Positions 43,880-51,905 of a stretch of DNA of 64,000 nt are shown here, in pieces (the stretch's first letter is position 1; the number at the start of each line of letters is the position of its first letter). This DNA is from Anaerobiospirillum sp. NML120448 (lineage in GTDB: Bacteria > Pseudomonadota > Gammaproteobacteria > Enterobacterales > Succinivibrionaceae): NCBI RefSeq assembly GCF_023050945.1, contig NZ_JALKIM010000003.1, positions 1 to 64,000 of the forward strand, written 5' to 3'. The translations under genes were made by a program, and so were the position numbers. The notes below the pieces were generated by a model. It was not told the origin of the DNA, did not search any database, and saw only the letters and a program-made list of their open reading frames with translations.

Positions 43880-45160
43880 GTGGGAGCTACTAATCAAAAA
43901 GATAAAAATGTCCTATCCAAAGTTCAATTAGACGAGCTAAGAGGACAAATTGATGCTATTGATGATGAAATTGCTTGTCTTATTCAAGCAAGAATGGCCT
44001 TGGTGAGTTCAGCTGCTTCTTTAAAGTCAGTATCTGGCGAGGGAGCGGTAAGTCCTGTGCGTGAAAAAAGTATTTTAGAGCATGGTGCCTTTCTCGAGCA
44101 AAAATACCACTTGCCAGCTTCTTTAATGCAAGACTTACAAAGACGTATTTTACGTGAGTCTTATGTACAAAAAGGCTCAGGTGCTTATGCTCAGGCTCAT
44201 ATTTACCCTGCAACAGTTAGCTCCGACCAAGTAATGGTTTTTGATAAGGCCCATACTGAGCATAATTTTAAAGTTTGTATCGTCGGTGGCAAAGGCGCTA
44301 TGGGTCGCTTTTTTGCCCGTTATTTAGCTGCTGCCTCTTATGAAGTCAGTATAGTAGATGTGGATGACTATACTGTAGATTTGGATGGGCAAAGTGTTAG
44401 TGATATTAAGCTTTCTAAAGCTGCTTACTACTTATCTCAAGCCCAATGGTGCATAGTTAGTGTGCCTATTGATGTTACTGTAGCTGTTATCAATAAAGTA
44501 GCACCTTTACTTAAGACTGATTGTGTCTTAAGCGATCTTACCTCAGTTAAAAGTGACATTATGCAAGCCATGTTAGGCTGTCATAAGGGCCCTGTAATGG
44601 GCTTGCACCCAATGTTTGGCCCTGATACTTTTTCTTTGGTAAAGCAGGTAGTAGTAGCTGTTTTAGGTAGAGACAATGAGCGCTGTGCTTTTATTGTGGA
44701 GCAATTAAAGCTCTTTGGTGCTCGAGTAGTAGAATGCTCAGCTCAAGAGCATGATGATGCCATGAGAGTTATTCAGGCATTGCGTCACTTTACTACCATT
44801 GCCTATGGTAACTTTTTAAAAGAAAGTTTTGGTGCTAAAAAGGACAATTCCTTTATTGAAAGACTATTAGAGCTAAGCTCTCCTATTTATCGTCTAGAGT
44901 TGATGATGGTAGGCCGTCTGTTTGCCCAAGATCCACGCTTATATTGTGAAATTATTAGCTCTTCACCAAAGAATTTTGAGTTAATTGAGCGTTATGTTAC
45001 TTGTGCTCAACAATGTTTAGATAAGCTCAAAAATGATGACAAAGTAGGCTTTGTGCAAGACTTTAACGATACCACCCAATTTTTTGGAGAGTTTGCTAAA
45101 CTCTTTTTACAAGAAAGTGGTGCCATCTTAGCTTTGGTACAAGATACTTATCATATTTAG
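43880..45160 (+). CDS. tyrA: Bifunctional chorismate mutase/prephenate dehydrogenase (T-protein)
   Basis: This enzyme converts chorismate to prephenate and then to 4-hydroxyphenylpyruvate for tyrosine synthesis. Residues 1 to about 95 are an AroQ-type chorismate mutase (ELRGQIDAIDDEIACLIQAR, then PVREKSILEHG). The dehydrogenase domain begins with the NAD-binding loop VGGKGAMGRFFARYL near residue 135, followed by DLTSVKSDIMQAM, GLHPMFGPDTFSL and HDDAMRVIQALRHF. The fusion and 426-residue length match the gammaproteobacterial T-protein, which supports the taxonomic guess. The start is a GTG with GAGGAGAG 7 bases upstream. The gene stands alone here; no aroF neighbour is seen. Confidence 0.96.
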   Translation: MGATNQKDKNVLSKVQLDELRGQIDAIDDEIACLIQARMALVSSAASLKSVSGEGAVSPVREKSILEHGAFLEQKYHLPASLMQDLQRRILRESYVQKGSGAYAQAHIYPATVSSDQVMVFDKAHTEHNFKVCIVGGKGAMGRFFARYLAAASYEVSIVDVDDYTVDLDGQSVSDIKLSKAAYYLSQAQWCIVSVPIDVTVAVINKVAPLLKTDCVLSDLTSVKSDIMQAMLGCHKGPVMGLHPMFGPDTFSLVKQVVVAVLGRDNERCAFIVEQLKLFGARVVECSAQEHDDAMRVIQALRHFTTIAYGNFLKESFGAKKDNSFIERLLELSSPIYRLELMMVGRLFAQDPRLYCEIISSSPKNFELIERYVTCAQQCLDKLKNDDKVGFVQDFNDTTQFFGEFAKLFLQESGAILALVQDTYHI

Positions 45161-45529
45161 CCCAAGCCATAAGATCGATTTTTACCCATGCCCATGCCCA
45201 TGCCCCTGGCATGGCCTTGCACAGCCCATGGCTCATGCCATGGTCTTGGCCCAGCATCTGCGGTCAGCAGCCCCTGGCCCTGGCTCATGGCCACGGCCAC
45301 GGCTCTGGTCATGGCTCTGGCCCAGAGCCCCTTGGCTGGACATGGGCTTAGGTTAAAGCTTGGGTAAAAAAGAGTTATGCTGTTGAATGAGCACTATTAG
45401 GGAAGATTAATATAGGGGACTGTTGATATCTCAAGATAGAGGCATCAGCTTTGGGGATTTAGCTTAATCATTGTGTTAAGATTTGTTGGGTTTTTTCTTT
45501 AGAATTTAGCTTTTGCAAAGGAAGTTGCC
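45161..45529. repeat. GC-rich self-complementary intergenic island (CATGGCC type)
   Basis: From about 45184 to 45355 the sequence is dominated by ATGCCC, CATGGCC, CCATGG, GGCTCATG and GGCCACGG words, many of them palindromic or paired with neighbours (for example GGCATGGCC with GCCATGG). Its composition contrasts sharply with the AT-rich genes on both sides. It is not open in a way that suggests coding. After 45360 the DNA is AT-rich again and would carry the promoter of the next gene. Confidence 0.7.
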
Positions 45530-47095
45530 ATGTTTAATTTGGCTTTGCTAAAAAAGATTTTATTTTGGTCTCTAGTAATTTTAGCGGTATGCTCACTGCT
45601 CCTGGTAGCACAAATTAAGGTCGCAACTTATCTTTATGACAGCAAATTAGATAGTGTGTTGGATAAGATTGAGCGCAAAGTGCCTGGACTATCTTTGCAA
45701 TACACTCCAGGTGAGGATAGCTTTACTGCTCGTCAGGGTAGATTGTTTTATCAATTGCCATTAAAGAAGGGTAATAACTTAGGCGTAGATGCTATCTCAG
45801 GTGCCGTCGATGTACGCTTATTGTTTGGCCCATTACGTATCTCAGGAGCCATGTCTAGTGTAGCTGGAGTAGGTAATTTAGAGCATATTTTAGCTCAATA
45901 TAATGTAGAGCCTATTGCCTTTACAGGTGCTTTTAAGGCTACAGCTGTTAGTCCTAAAATTGAAGGCAGTGTTAAAACCGACTCCTTTTTAATGCCTACT
46001 GCTACAGGTCTTTGTAAGTTAGGACAAAATGCCTTAAGTTTTCATGCTACTTCCACAGAAGATGTAGATATAGCATTTAGCTCAGCTGGTGTGGTTTGTG
46101 AGGGTGCGGAGCGCTATAACGACAAACCTAATTATCGCTTAGATTTATTAGGCTTAGATGTTAAGTTCTTGCCACGTATTATTGATAAAAAGCCCCACTT
46201 TGAAAGCTTAATTGTTAATCTTAAGCAATTAGATTTTAAGTTTTCCACTCTCTATGCTATTGGCTTTAGTCCTGATGACGAGGTAAGAGATCCATCGCTG
46301 CAAGATGCTATTTCTTTTTCTAATATTTCTACCATGATTACTTTATCTCAGCCTGATAGTGAAGGTATGGCTAAGCTATCTTTTGATAATAGTGGTAATT
46401 ATGGTTTTGCTTTCCCTTACATTCGTTATGATGTGGTACAGCCTTTTTATAGCTTAGATAACTTTAAGCTATCAGGATCTTTAGAGCGTATTTCCATTCC
46501 TAATCTTTATAATGCCTCTAAAAATATCTTAAAGGGAGCTGGAGAGGAGTTTGAAACTAATAAGGTCTTTAAAGAAATTTTAAAGGGCTTTACTGATACT
46601 ATTGCTATTACTATTGATAACTTTGGCTACAGCCATAAAAATCAAAGTTTTGTTATTAATGGTAAAACCTATTTAGCTTTTGATGAACATAGTCCTAAGC
46701 CAAAGATTTCACGCTTTGATTCAGAATATAACATCGAGGCTGACAAAGTCTTAGTTGAGGAGATTGCAGGTGAGGATTACTCCAAGCCGTTAATGGCAGC
46801 TTTATCCTCAGGACAGATTACTGAGAAAAATGGCAAGTACTTCTCGCTCATTAAGCTTGAGGGCAAGCAAGTTAGCATGAATAATATTCCTGTTAACGAC
46901 CTAGTATCTCAAGATGACATGCTTTATGAAGAAGAGCAAAAAGCCTTACGTGAGCAGCAGGCTCAACAAAAGGCCGATGAAGCAGCATTAAAGGCCGAAA
47001 TTGAAGCTGCCGCCCGTGCTCAGGACAACTTACCATCATTAGTTGAGGGCAACCTGAACTCAGAGTCCCAAGATCACACCCCAAGCTCCGATTAA
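45530..47095 (+). CDS. DUF945 (YdgA-like) family membrane-anchored protein
   Basis: YdgA-family proteins are anchored in the inner membrane with a large periplasmic part; their function is not well defined. This 521-residue protein has one N-terminal hydrophobic segment (ILFWSLVILAVCSLLLVAQI, residues about 11-30). It is then mostly beta-rich with the DUF945-like layout: an early LDSVLDKIERKVPGLSLQYT segment, repeated amphipathic strands, and a late SGQITEKNGKYFSLIKLEGK segment giving the expected end. The tail after about 480 is a Gln/Ala/Glu-rich helix (QKADEAALKAEIEAAARAQ). AAGGAAG lies 7 bases before the ATG. Assignment to DUF945 is by pattern only and is moderate; an AsmA-like protein is the alternative. 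Confidence 0.65.
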   Translation: MFNLALLKKILFWSLVILAVCSLLLVAQIKVATYLYDSKLDSVLDKIERKVPGLSLQYTPGEDSFTARQGRLFYQLPLKKGNNLGVDAISGAVDVRLLFGPLRISGAMSSVAGVGNLEHILAQYNVEPIAFTGAFKATAVSPKIEGSVKTDSFLMPTATGLCKLGQNALSFHATSTEDVDIAFSSAGVVCEGAERYNDKPNYRLDLLGLDVKFLPRIIDKKPHFESLIVNLKQLDFKFSTLYAIGFSPDDEVRDPSLQDAISFSNISTMITLSQPDSEGMAKLSFDNSGNYGFAFPYIRYDVVQPFYSLDNFKLSGSLERISIPNLYNASKNILKGAGEEFETNKVFKEILKGFTDTIAITIDNFGYSHKNQSFVINGKTYLAFDEHSPKPKISRFDSEYNIEADKVLVEEIAGEDYSKPLMAALSSGQITEKNGKYFSLIKLEGKQVSMNNIPVNDLVSQDDMLYEEEQKALREQQAQQKADEAALKAEIEAAARAQDNLPSLVEGNLNSESQDHTPSSD

Positions 47096-47415
47096 AGGCT
47101 AGCGCCACGCCACTATTTGGACTGCAAAGAGCATGCGTGGCCAGCAAGCGCCGCCTACTTGCCTGCTGCGGCAATCTAGAGCTGCCTGCTAGTGCCGTCT
47201 TCTTGCCTGAGGCCATATAGCTATGGGGCTACACTTGCTGCAGCCAGCCAGGTAGGTCGCAAGATGGTAGCCTTGGTATGGTTGCAATATGGCCATATGG
47301 CGGCAATATGGCGGCCATATAGCTAGATGGCCAGATGGCTTTACTGTTGAGTGGCGTGATGTGAGGGCAATTGGGAATTACGGCTAAGCAGGTTTGCTTA
47401 GCCTTATAAGAATAT
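47096..47415. repeat. Intergenic GC-rich island (GGCCATATGG type) and hairpin
   Basis: From 47100 to 47345 the gap contains CTGCCTGC, GCCGCC and repeated ATATGGCGGC/GGCCATAT words, including near-palindromes. A perfect 9-bp hairpin GGCTAAGCA/TGCTTAGCC at 47382-47403 with a weak T-rich tail may end the DUF945-like gene transcript. Confidence 0.55.
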
Positions 47416-47441
47416 GAAAAAGGGAAGCTTATGCTTCCCTT
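47416..47441 (-). terminator. Terminator of the OB-like membrane protein gene
   Basis: A perfect 9-bp stem AAGGGAAGC/GCTTCCCTT with a 4-base loop (47420-47441) is followed on the minus strand by TTTCATATTC, 8 bp past the stop. Confidence 0.8.
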
Positions 47442-47448
47442 ATGGCTA

Positions 47449-48201
47449 TTAGCTATTTCTTATGTTTTTAAGATTGAGAATGAAACTTTGTTTCTTCTTA
47501 AAGGAAATAAACATAAAGACAAACATTACTAGCACTAAGATACCAGCAGTAAGCATTTGACCTACTAAAGGTGATGGGATCACTCCTTGTTGAGTGAGGC
47601 TCATAATGCATGGAATAGCAATAAATAAGAAGCAAATTAAGAGTACACGAATATAGCGTACCATGGCCTCGTTAGGGCTATTGCGACGAGCAACTTTAGT
47701 TGGAATAGTTAGTCCTTGACCTGGCTCTTGCTTATATTTAGGGCCATCAATAATGGCAGGACGAGCAGTATAACGGAATAAAGCTGCTTTAACGCCTGGT
47801 CTGGTTACCACTTCAAGCTTTAAATCTAATAAGCCATTAGCATGGCACTCAATAGCTTTTTCAATTAAGGCAGCACGGCATTCACGCTCAAAGCCACCCT
47901 CAGCTGCGATTAAGTAATTACGATCTTCTTTAATAATTTCATGCTCAGGAAAAGCGTTCTTAGTAGTAAGAGCAACTTTTTCATTATGCAGGTTTAAAGC
48001 TTCAATCTTAGTTAAGTTAGCATTGCCAGGACTAAAGAATGATGGCTTTTTCATAGCATCAAACTCACAGTCAGCGCCTACAGCTAGCGCCTCATCATTA
48101 GCAAAGCCCTCTAATGAGCTACGATAGGTTTCAGATAATTCGCTGTTATAAAGATCGCAATAGCCTTTATCTTTATTAATAGCAATGATAGTGCCTTTCA
48201 T
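47449..48201 (-). CDS. Hypothetical membrane protein with cold-shock-like N-terminus
   Basis: I cannot name this 250-residue protein. Residues 1-15 (MKGTIIAINKDKGYC) recall the first strands of a cold-shock/OB fold (KGTVKWFNxxKGYGF), and the first 65 residues could form that fold, though the RNA-binding aromatics are lost. The middle (about 65-180) is soluble and mixed. The C-terminus has two hydrophobic segments (VLLICFLFIAIPCIMSL and GQMLTAGILVLVMFVFMFIS), so it is probably an inner membrane protein with its N-terminal part in the cytoplasm. Some bacteria have DUF1294-type proteins that join a cold-shock domain to membrane helices, and this could be a distant analogue. It is monocistronic with its own promoter element and terminator. 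Confidence 0.6.
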   Translation of the reverse strand: MKGTIIAINKDKGYCDLYNSELSETYRSSLEGFANDEALAVGADCEFDAMKKPSFFSPGNANLTKIEALNLHNEKVALTTKNAFPEHEIIKEDRNYLIAAEGGFERECRAALIEKAIECHANGLLDLKLEVVTRPGVKAALFRYTARPAIIDGPKYKQEPGQGLTIPTKVARRNSPNEAMVRYIRVLLICFLFIAIPCIMSLTQQGVIPSPLVGQMLTAGILVLVMFVFMFISFKKKQSFILNLKNIRNS

Positions 48202-48227
48202 GAAAAAACTCCTTTTTGAATAATAAG

Positions 48228-48236
48228 ATTATAGCA
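48228..48236 (-). promoter_or_regulatory. Extended -10 promoter element
   Basis: On the minus strand this reads TGCTATAAT, a perfect extended -10, 27 bp upstream of the start at 48201. The -35 region is weak. Confidence 0.5.
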
Positions 48237-48696
48237 TGCACCTATCTTAGGTGAGTGAGTATGCAAAAAGCAGCCTCTTATTGAAAGCTGTTTGAGGCCA
48301 ATAGTATAGCCATAAATTCGATTTTATCAGCAAAACAGGCATAATCAGGTACCTCCATGAGCGCAACACTAGCGCATGCTAGCGCTAGCTCTTGGCAGCG
48401 CTAGTGCAAGCGTCAGCTCTGGCATTGGCCTTAGCATGGCCAATACATGGCCACGGTCATGGCTTATATTGGGTGCTTGAATGCAGGTGACAAAGCCTGG
48501 GAAGGTAGGCAAGTGTTTTTTAGGGGTAAGTAAAATAGTGAGTGTTGATGGTAGAGTAGGGGGAGATAAAACAGTATTCTTGAGATTGTAGTGGTAGGGG
48601 CTTTATAATTTTTTTATCTTTACTGAGGCATTAGTTTACATAGTTAACAAGGGCACTCAAAGCGCATTTTATGGGAATTGCTGGGCATTTAGTATT
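48237..48696. other. Intergenic region with GCTAGC/AGCGCT-rich island
   Basis: At about 48357-48475 the sequence is packed with AGCGC, GCTAGC, CATGGCC and GGCCACGG words, many palindromic (GCATGCTAGCGCTAGC, GGCAGCGCTAG). The rest is G/T-rich, with the methyltransferase promoter presumably after 48600. No gene is seen. Confidence 0.55.
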
Positions 48697-49941
48697 ATGA
48701 GATTACTATCCTTATTTTCTGGCTGTGGTGGTATGGACATAGGTTTTGAGGGAGGTTTTTGGTGCCTCAAAAAAGCTATTAACTCAGATATGCACAAGGA
48801 GTGGATCACTCAAGATAATGGTGCTTGGGTAAAGCTTGCTAAAACTAACTTTGAGACTGTCTTTGCTAATGATATTAATCCCTATGCCAAAGCAGCATGG
48901 GTCTCTTACTTTGAGCCTTTTAGAGCAAATGCAAATGAAATTTACCATTTGAATAGTATAGTTGACTTGGTAAAGAGCTATCAGCAAGGACAATTTAGCT
49001 TTCCTGATAATATTGATATGGTTACTGGCGGCTTCCCTTGTCAGGACTTTTCATTAGCTGGTAAAAGACGTGGCTTTAACTCTCATAAAAGTCATTTAGG
49101 TGGGTTGTTAGATAAGGATGAGCCTACAGAGGAGAGCCGTGGTAAGCTTTATATGTGGCTAAGGGAAGTGATTTCCATTACTCAGCCTAAAATGTTTATA
49201 GCTGAAAATGTCAAAGGACTAACCAATCTTGATAATGTTAAAGATATTATTGAGCATGACTTTGCCAGTGCAGCTAATGGTGGCTATCTTATTGTGCCCT
49301 CAAAAGTTTTATATGCCCCTGACTATGGCGTTCCCCAATCTCGTGAGCGTGTATTCTTTATAGGCTTTAAAAAAAGTGCCTTAACTAAAGAGGCTCTTTA
49401 TGCCCTTAGTCAAGAAAGCATTGATCCTAAATATGATCCTTATCCTCTTAAAACTCATAGTGCTAAGGGTGATGTAAATTTTAATCACCTGGAGTCTATA
49501 GTAACTTGTAAAGATGCCTTTATTGACTTAAAGGAACCAGATTGCAGTGATGATCCTAGCCAACAAAAATACTCTAAGGCAAAATTTATGGGTAGCCACT
49601 GCCAAGGTCAGACTGAGGTTAAATTACATGATGTGGGGCCTACTATCAGATCAGAGCATCATGGCAATATTGAGTATCGACGCTTAAGTAGTGAGCATGG
49701 TGGTACTAATAGTCAGGAGCTGTTAGCTGGTTTACCTGAGCGACGACTGACTGTGAGGGAATGTGCTCGTATACAAACCTTTCCTAATGATTACCAATTT
49801 ATTTTAGGCAAAACTACTACCAATGTAGCCGTATCAGCTAGCAATGCTTACAAAATTATTGGCAATGCTGTGCCTTGTGTCTTAGCCTATAATCTGGCTA
49901 AAAATCTAGAGGCTAAATGGCCTTTATACTTTAAGGTTTAG
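48697..49941 (+). CDS. DNA (cytosine-5-)-methyltransferase, no adjacent restriction gene
   Basis: This enzyme transfers a methyl group from SAM to C5 of cytosine in a specific DNA site. All main motifs are present in order in the 414 residues: I (LFSGCGGMDIGFEGG, from residue 5), IV (GGFPCQDFS, catalytic Cys near 114), VI (AENVKGL, near 168), VIII (QSRERVFFIG, near 213), the target-recognition region (about 235-335), IX (RLTVRECARIQTFP) and X (IIGNAVPCVLAYNLA). The enzyme therefore looks complete and active. A two-segment insertion lies between motifs I and IV. Neighbours on both sides are unrelated genes and no endonuclease or Vsr is seen, so it is an orphan in this window. The target site cannot be read from the sequence. 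Confidence 0.93.
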   Translation: MRLLSLFSGCGGMDIGFEGGFWCLKKAINSDMHKEWITQDNGAWVKLAKTNFETVFANDINPYAKAAWVSYFEPFRANANEIYHLNSIVDLVKSYQQGQFSFPDNIDMVTGGFPCQDFSLAGKRRGFNSHKSHLGGLLDKDEPTEESRGKLYMWLREVISITQPKMFIAENVKGLTNLDNVKDIIEHDFASAANGGYLIVPSKVLYAPDYGVPQSRERVFFIGFKKSALTKEALYALSQESIDPKYDPYPLKTHSAKGDVNFNHLESIVTCKDAFIDLKEPDCSDDPSQQKYSKAKFMGSHCQGQTEVKLHDVGPTIRSEHHGNIEYRRLSSEHGGTNSQELLAGLPERRLTVRECARIQTFPNDYQFILGKTTTNVAVSASNAYKIIGNAVPCVLAYNLAKNLEAKWPLYFKV

Positions 49942-50308
49942 TTATCAAGATAGTGGCAAAAACCACTGGGCTTGTCCAATGGCTCAATGGCTCAAGGATC
50001 CAAGGGAGGTGTTAGCATAGCAAGCTATTAGTCAAACTCATATCTTGGCTTTTGCTAGCCTCATGGCTCGCACTGCTGAGTTTGTGTGTACCATTCTTAA
50101 GCCCAGGACTTAGTCCTTAGCCAGGCTAAAGCTAAGGCCATGGCCCAGGGCAAAGCCAAGGCTTTAGACTGGGGCTTGCCTGGGCTTGGGTTTGGTGGGC
50201 TAAAATTTGGTTAATTTGTGATCAATAATAATCAGACCTATCTTTTAGCTAAGGAATTTTTAGTACACTTAGCAATATCCATTGTTTCCATATATTTATG
50301 AGGTTGGT
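49942..50308. repeat. GC-rich snap-back island between the methyltransferase gene and htpX
   Basis: From 49965 to 50200 the gap is rich in CAATGGCTCAATGGCTCAAG, AAGCCCAGG and GGCCATGGCC words. A large imperfect hairpin spans 50099-50187: AAGCCCAGG (50099-50107) pairs with CCTGGGCTT (50179-50187), and CTAAAGC (50126-50132) pairs with GCTTTAG (50161-50167), around a GGCCATGGCC palindrome. Confidence 0.7.
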
Positions 50309-51202
50309 ATGCGTATTTTGCTGTTCATTGCCATGCAGGTAGCCGTGCTCGTGGTAGTTGGCATTGTCGGCTCAATTCTAATGGCTGTATTTGGCATTAA
50401 ACTATCTCCAGGAGCTTATTCTGGATTATTCGTAATGTGTGCCATTTTTGGCTGTGTAGGCTCAATGATTTCTTTGTTCATGTCAAAGACCATGTGTAAA
50501 ACTGCCTATGGTGTAGAGATCATTACCCAGCCTCGCAACAATGCTGAAGCTTTCTTATTAAATGAGGTTGCTTCTATGGCTCAACGTGCAGGTATTGGAA
50601 TGCCTGAGGTTGGTATTTACCATTCAGCTGAGCCTAATGCTTTTGCTACAGGCGCTTCTAAGGACAATGCTTTAGTAGCTGTTTCTACAGGCTTATTAAA
50701 CAATATGTCCCAAGATGAAGTAAGAGGCGTATTAGGTCATGAAATTTCCCATATTTCTAATGGCGATATGGTAACGATGACTCTGTTGCAAGGTGTGTTA
50801 AATACCTTTGTTTACTTCTTCTCCTATATTGCTGCTCAGGCCGTATCTGGCTTTATGAGCCGTTCTGATAGTGAAGAGGGTTCAAGCGGTGGCAACTTCT
50901 TTGTCTTCTATTTAGTTAATAGCTTATTCCAAATTCTCTTTGGTATCGGTGCTACTTTAATCTCAATGTGGTTCTCACGTTATCGTGAGTATCGTGCTGA
51001 TGCTGGTTCTGCTGACTTAGAGGGTACCCAGCGTATGATTGGTGCTTTGCAGGCTTTACAAAGAATGAAGTCTATAACTGTACAAAAAGAAGGTCAGTTC
51101 TCTGCTTTATGCATCAATGGTGGTGTGAGCGTATCTGAGCTCTTTATGAGCCACCCTCCACTTGAAAAGCGTATCGCTGCTTTAAGAGCACGTGGTCGCT
51201 AA
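50309..51202 (+). CDS. htpX: HtpX family membrane zinc metalloprotease
   Basis: HtpX is an inner membrane M48 protease that degrades misfolded membrane proteins under envelope stress. The product has two N-terminal membrane segments (IAMQVAVLVVVGIVGSILM; YSGLFVMCAIFGCVGSMISL), the zinc motif LGHEISHISNGD near residue 143, two further hydrophobic segments around 155-225, and the third-ligand region SRYREYRADAGSADL. The ATG at 50309 gives MRILLFIAMQ, matching the family start, with GAGGT 5 bases upstream; a TTG 27 bases earlier is in frame but less likely. The resulting 297 residues match the usual length. Transcribed alone, it ends in a clear terminator. Confidence 0.96.
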   Translation: MRILLFIAMQVAVLVVVGIVGSILMAVFGIKLSPGAYSGLFVMCAIFGCVGSMISLFMSKTMCKTAYGVEIITQPRNNAEAFLLNEVASMAQRAGIGMPEVGIYHSAEPNAFATGASKDNALVAVSTGLLNNMSQDEVRGVLGHEISHISNGDMVTMTLLQGVLNTFVYFFSYIAAQAVSGFMSRSDSEEGSSGGNFFVFYLVNSLFQILFGIGATLISMWFSRYREYRADAGSADLEGTQRMIGALQALQRMKSITVQKEGQFSALCINGGVSVSELFMSHPPLEKRIAALRARGR

Positions 51203-51229
51203 TTAGTAGTTAAGAATTTTCAAATTTTT

Positions 51230-51257
51230 AGGGCAGCTCTGGGAGTTGCCCTTTTTT
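51230..51257 (+). terminator. Terminator of htpX
   Basis: AGGGCAGCT pairs with AGTTGCCCT (one G-U) around a 5-base loop and is followed by TTTTTTT, 28 bp after the htpX stop. Confidence 0.9.
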
Positions 51258-51905
51258 TATGGAAAAATGGCTTAAATACAGGCTTTTGTGCATGAAAATT
51301 TATTTCATTTATAGGGATAAATGTGTTGTTGAGTATAAAAGGGTAAAGAGCCCAAAAGAGCGGTAGTGGTATTTTAGCATCTAGCAAAGACATGCTTGCA
51401 ATAGCCATTTTTAACTATGATCACGATCATAGTAAACTAAGATCTAAGTGTGATAGGGGCTTAGGTGCATTGTTCTTAAAGAGAAAATAATTTTCGACTA
51501 AATTCACACTTTGACTAATTAGTCTGTGTCTTTTGCTATTAAGTGTAATAATCTGATAAAGCTGTCTTGTTAGTACTAACCAAAAAACACTTCTAAGTAA
51601 GTAATACTAACATTGACTCTAACATGCTTACCTAAGCTGAAATTTTGTAGTTGATGGTATTAGAAATTTACTAAGGAAGATAGGTTAGATAGGGTAATGC
51701 TTGGATATATCTGATTGCTAAATTGGATCAATATATAGTAACAATTACCTGTACAAACACACTGCTTATTAATAATTTAGTCTCCCCTTTAGATTTGGTC
51801 GTTAATAGTTTTAGTTGGTTAGTTTGTAATATTAGTCCCATTTAGATCAGTAATAAGTCTTAGCAATTAAACAAGAAAGCTGTAATTAAATTTGAGGACA
51901 AGTCT
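51258..51905. other. Upstream region of the sulfatase gene
   Basis: This AT-rich gap of about 650 bp has no supported gene. It contains one strong palindrome (51414-51433) and several TTAGTTGGTTAG-like direct words at 51800-51830. The sulfatase promoter should lie in its right half, but I cannot choose one -35/-10 pair with confidence. Confidence 0.5.
51414..51433. promoter_or_regulatory. 20-bp palindrome, operator-like
   Basis: ACTATGATC-AC-GATCATAGT is a perfect 9-bp inverted repeat with a 2-bp centre and no T-run. It resembles a dimeric regulator site more than a terminator. It lies 170 bp past the htpX terminator and 470 bp before the sulfatase, so its target is uncertain. Confidence 0.45.

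Noticed and set aside
46893-47216. Open frame antisense to the end of the DUF945-like gene
   Set aside because: It lies opposite a well-supported gene and extends into a GC-rich island; high Arg/Leu/His content is typical of a shadow frame.
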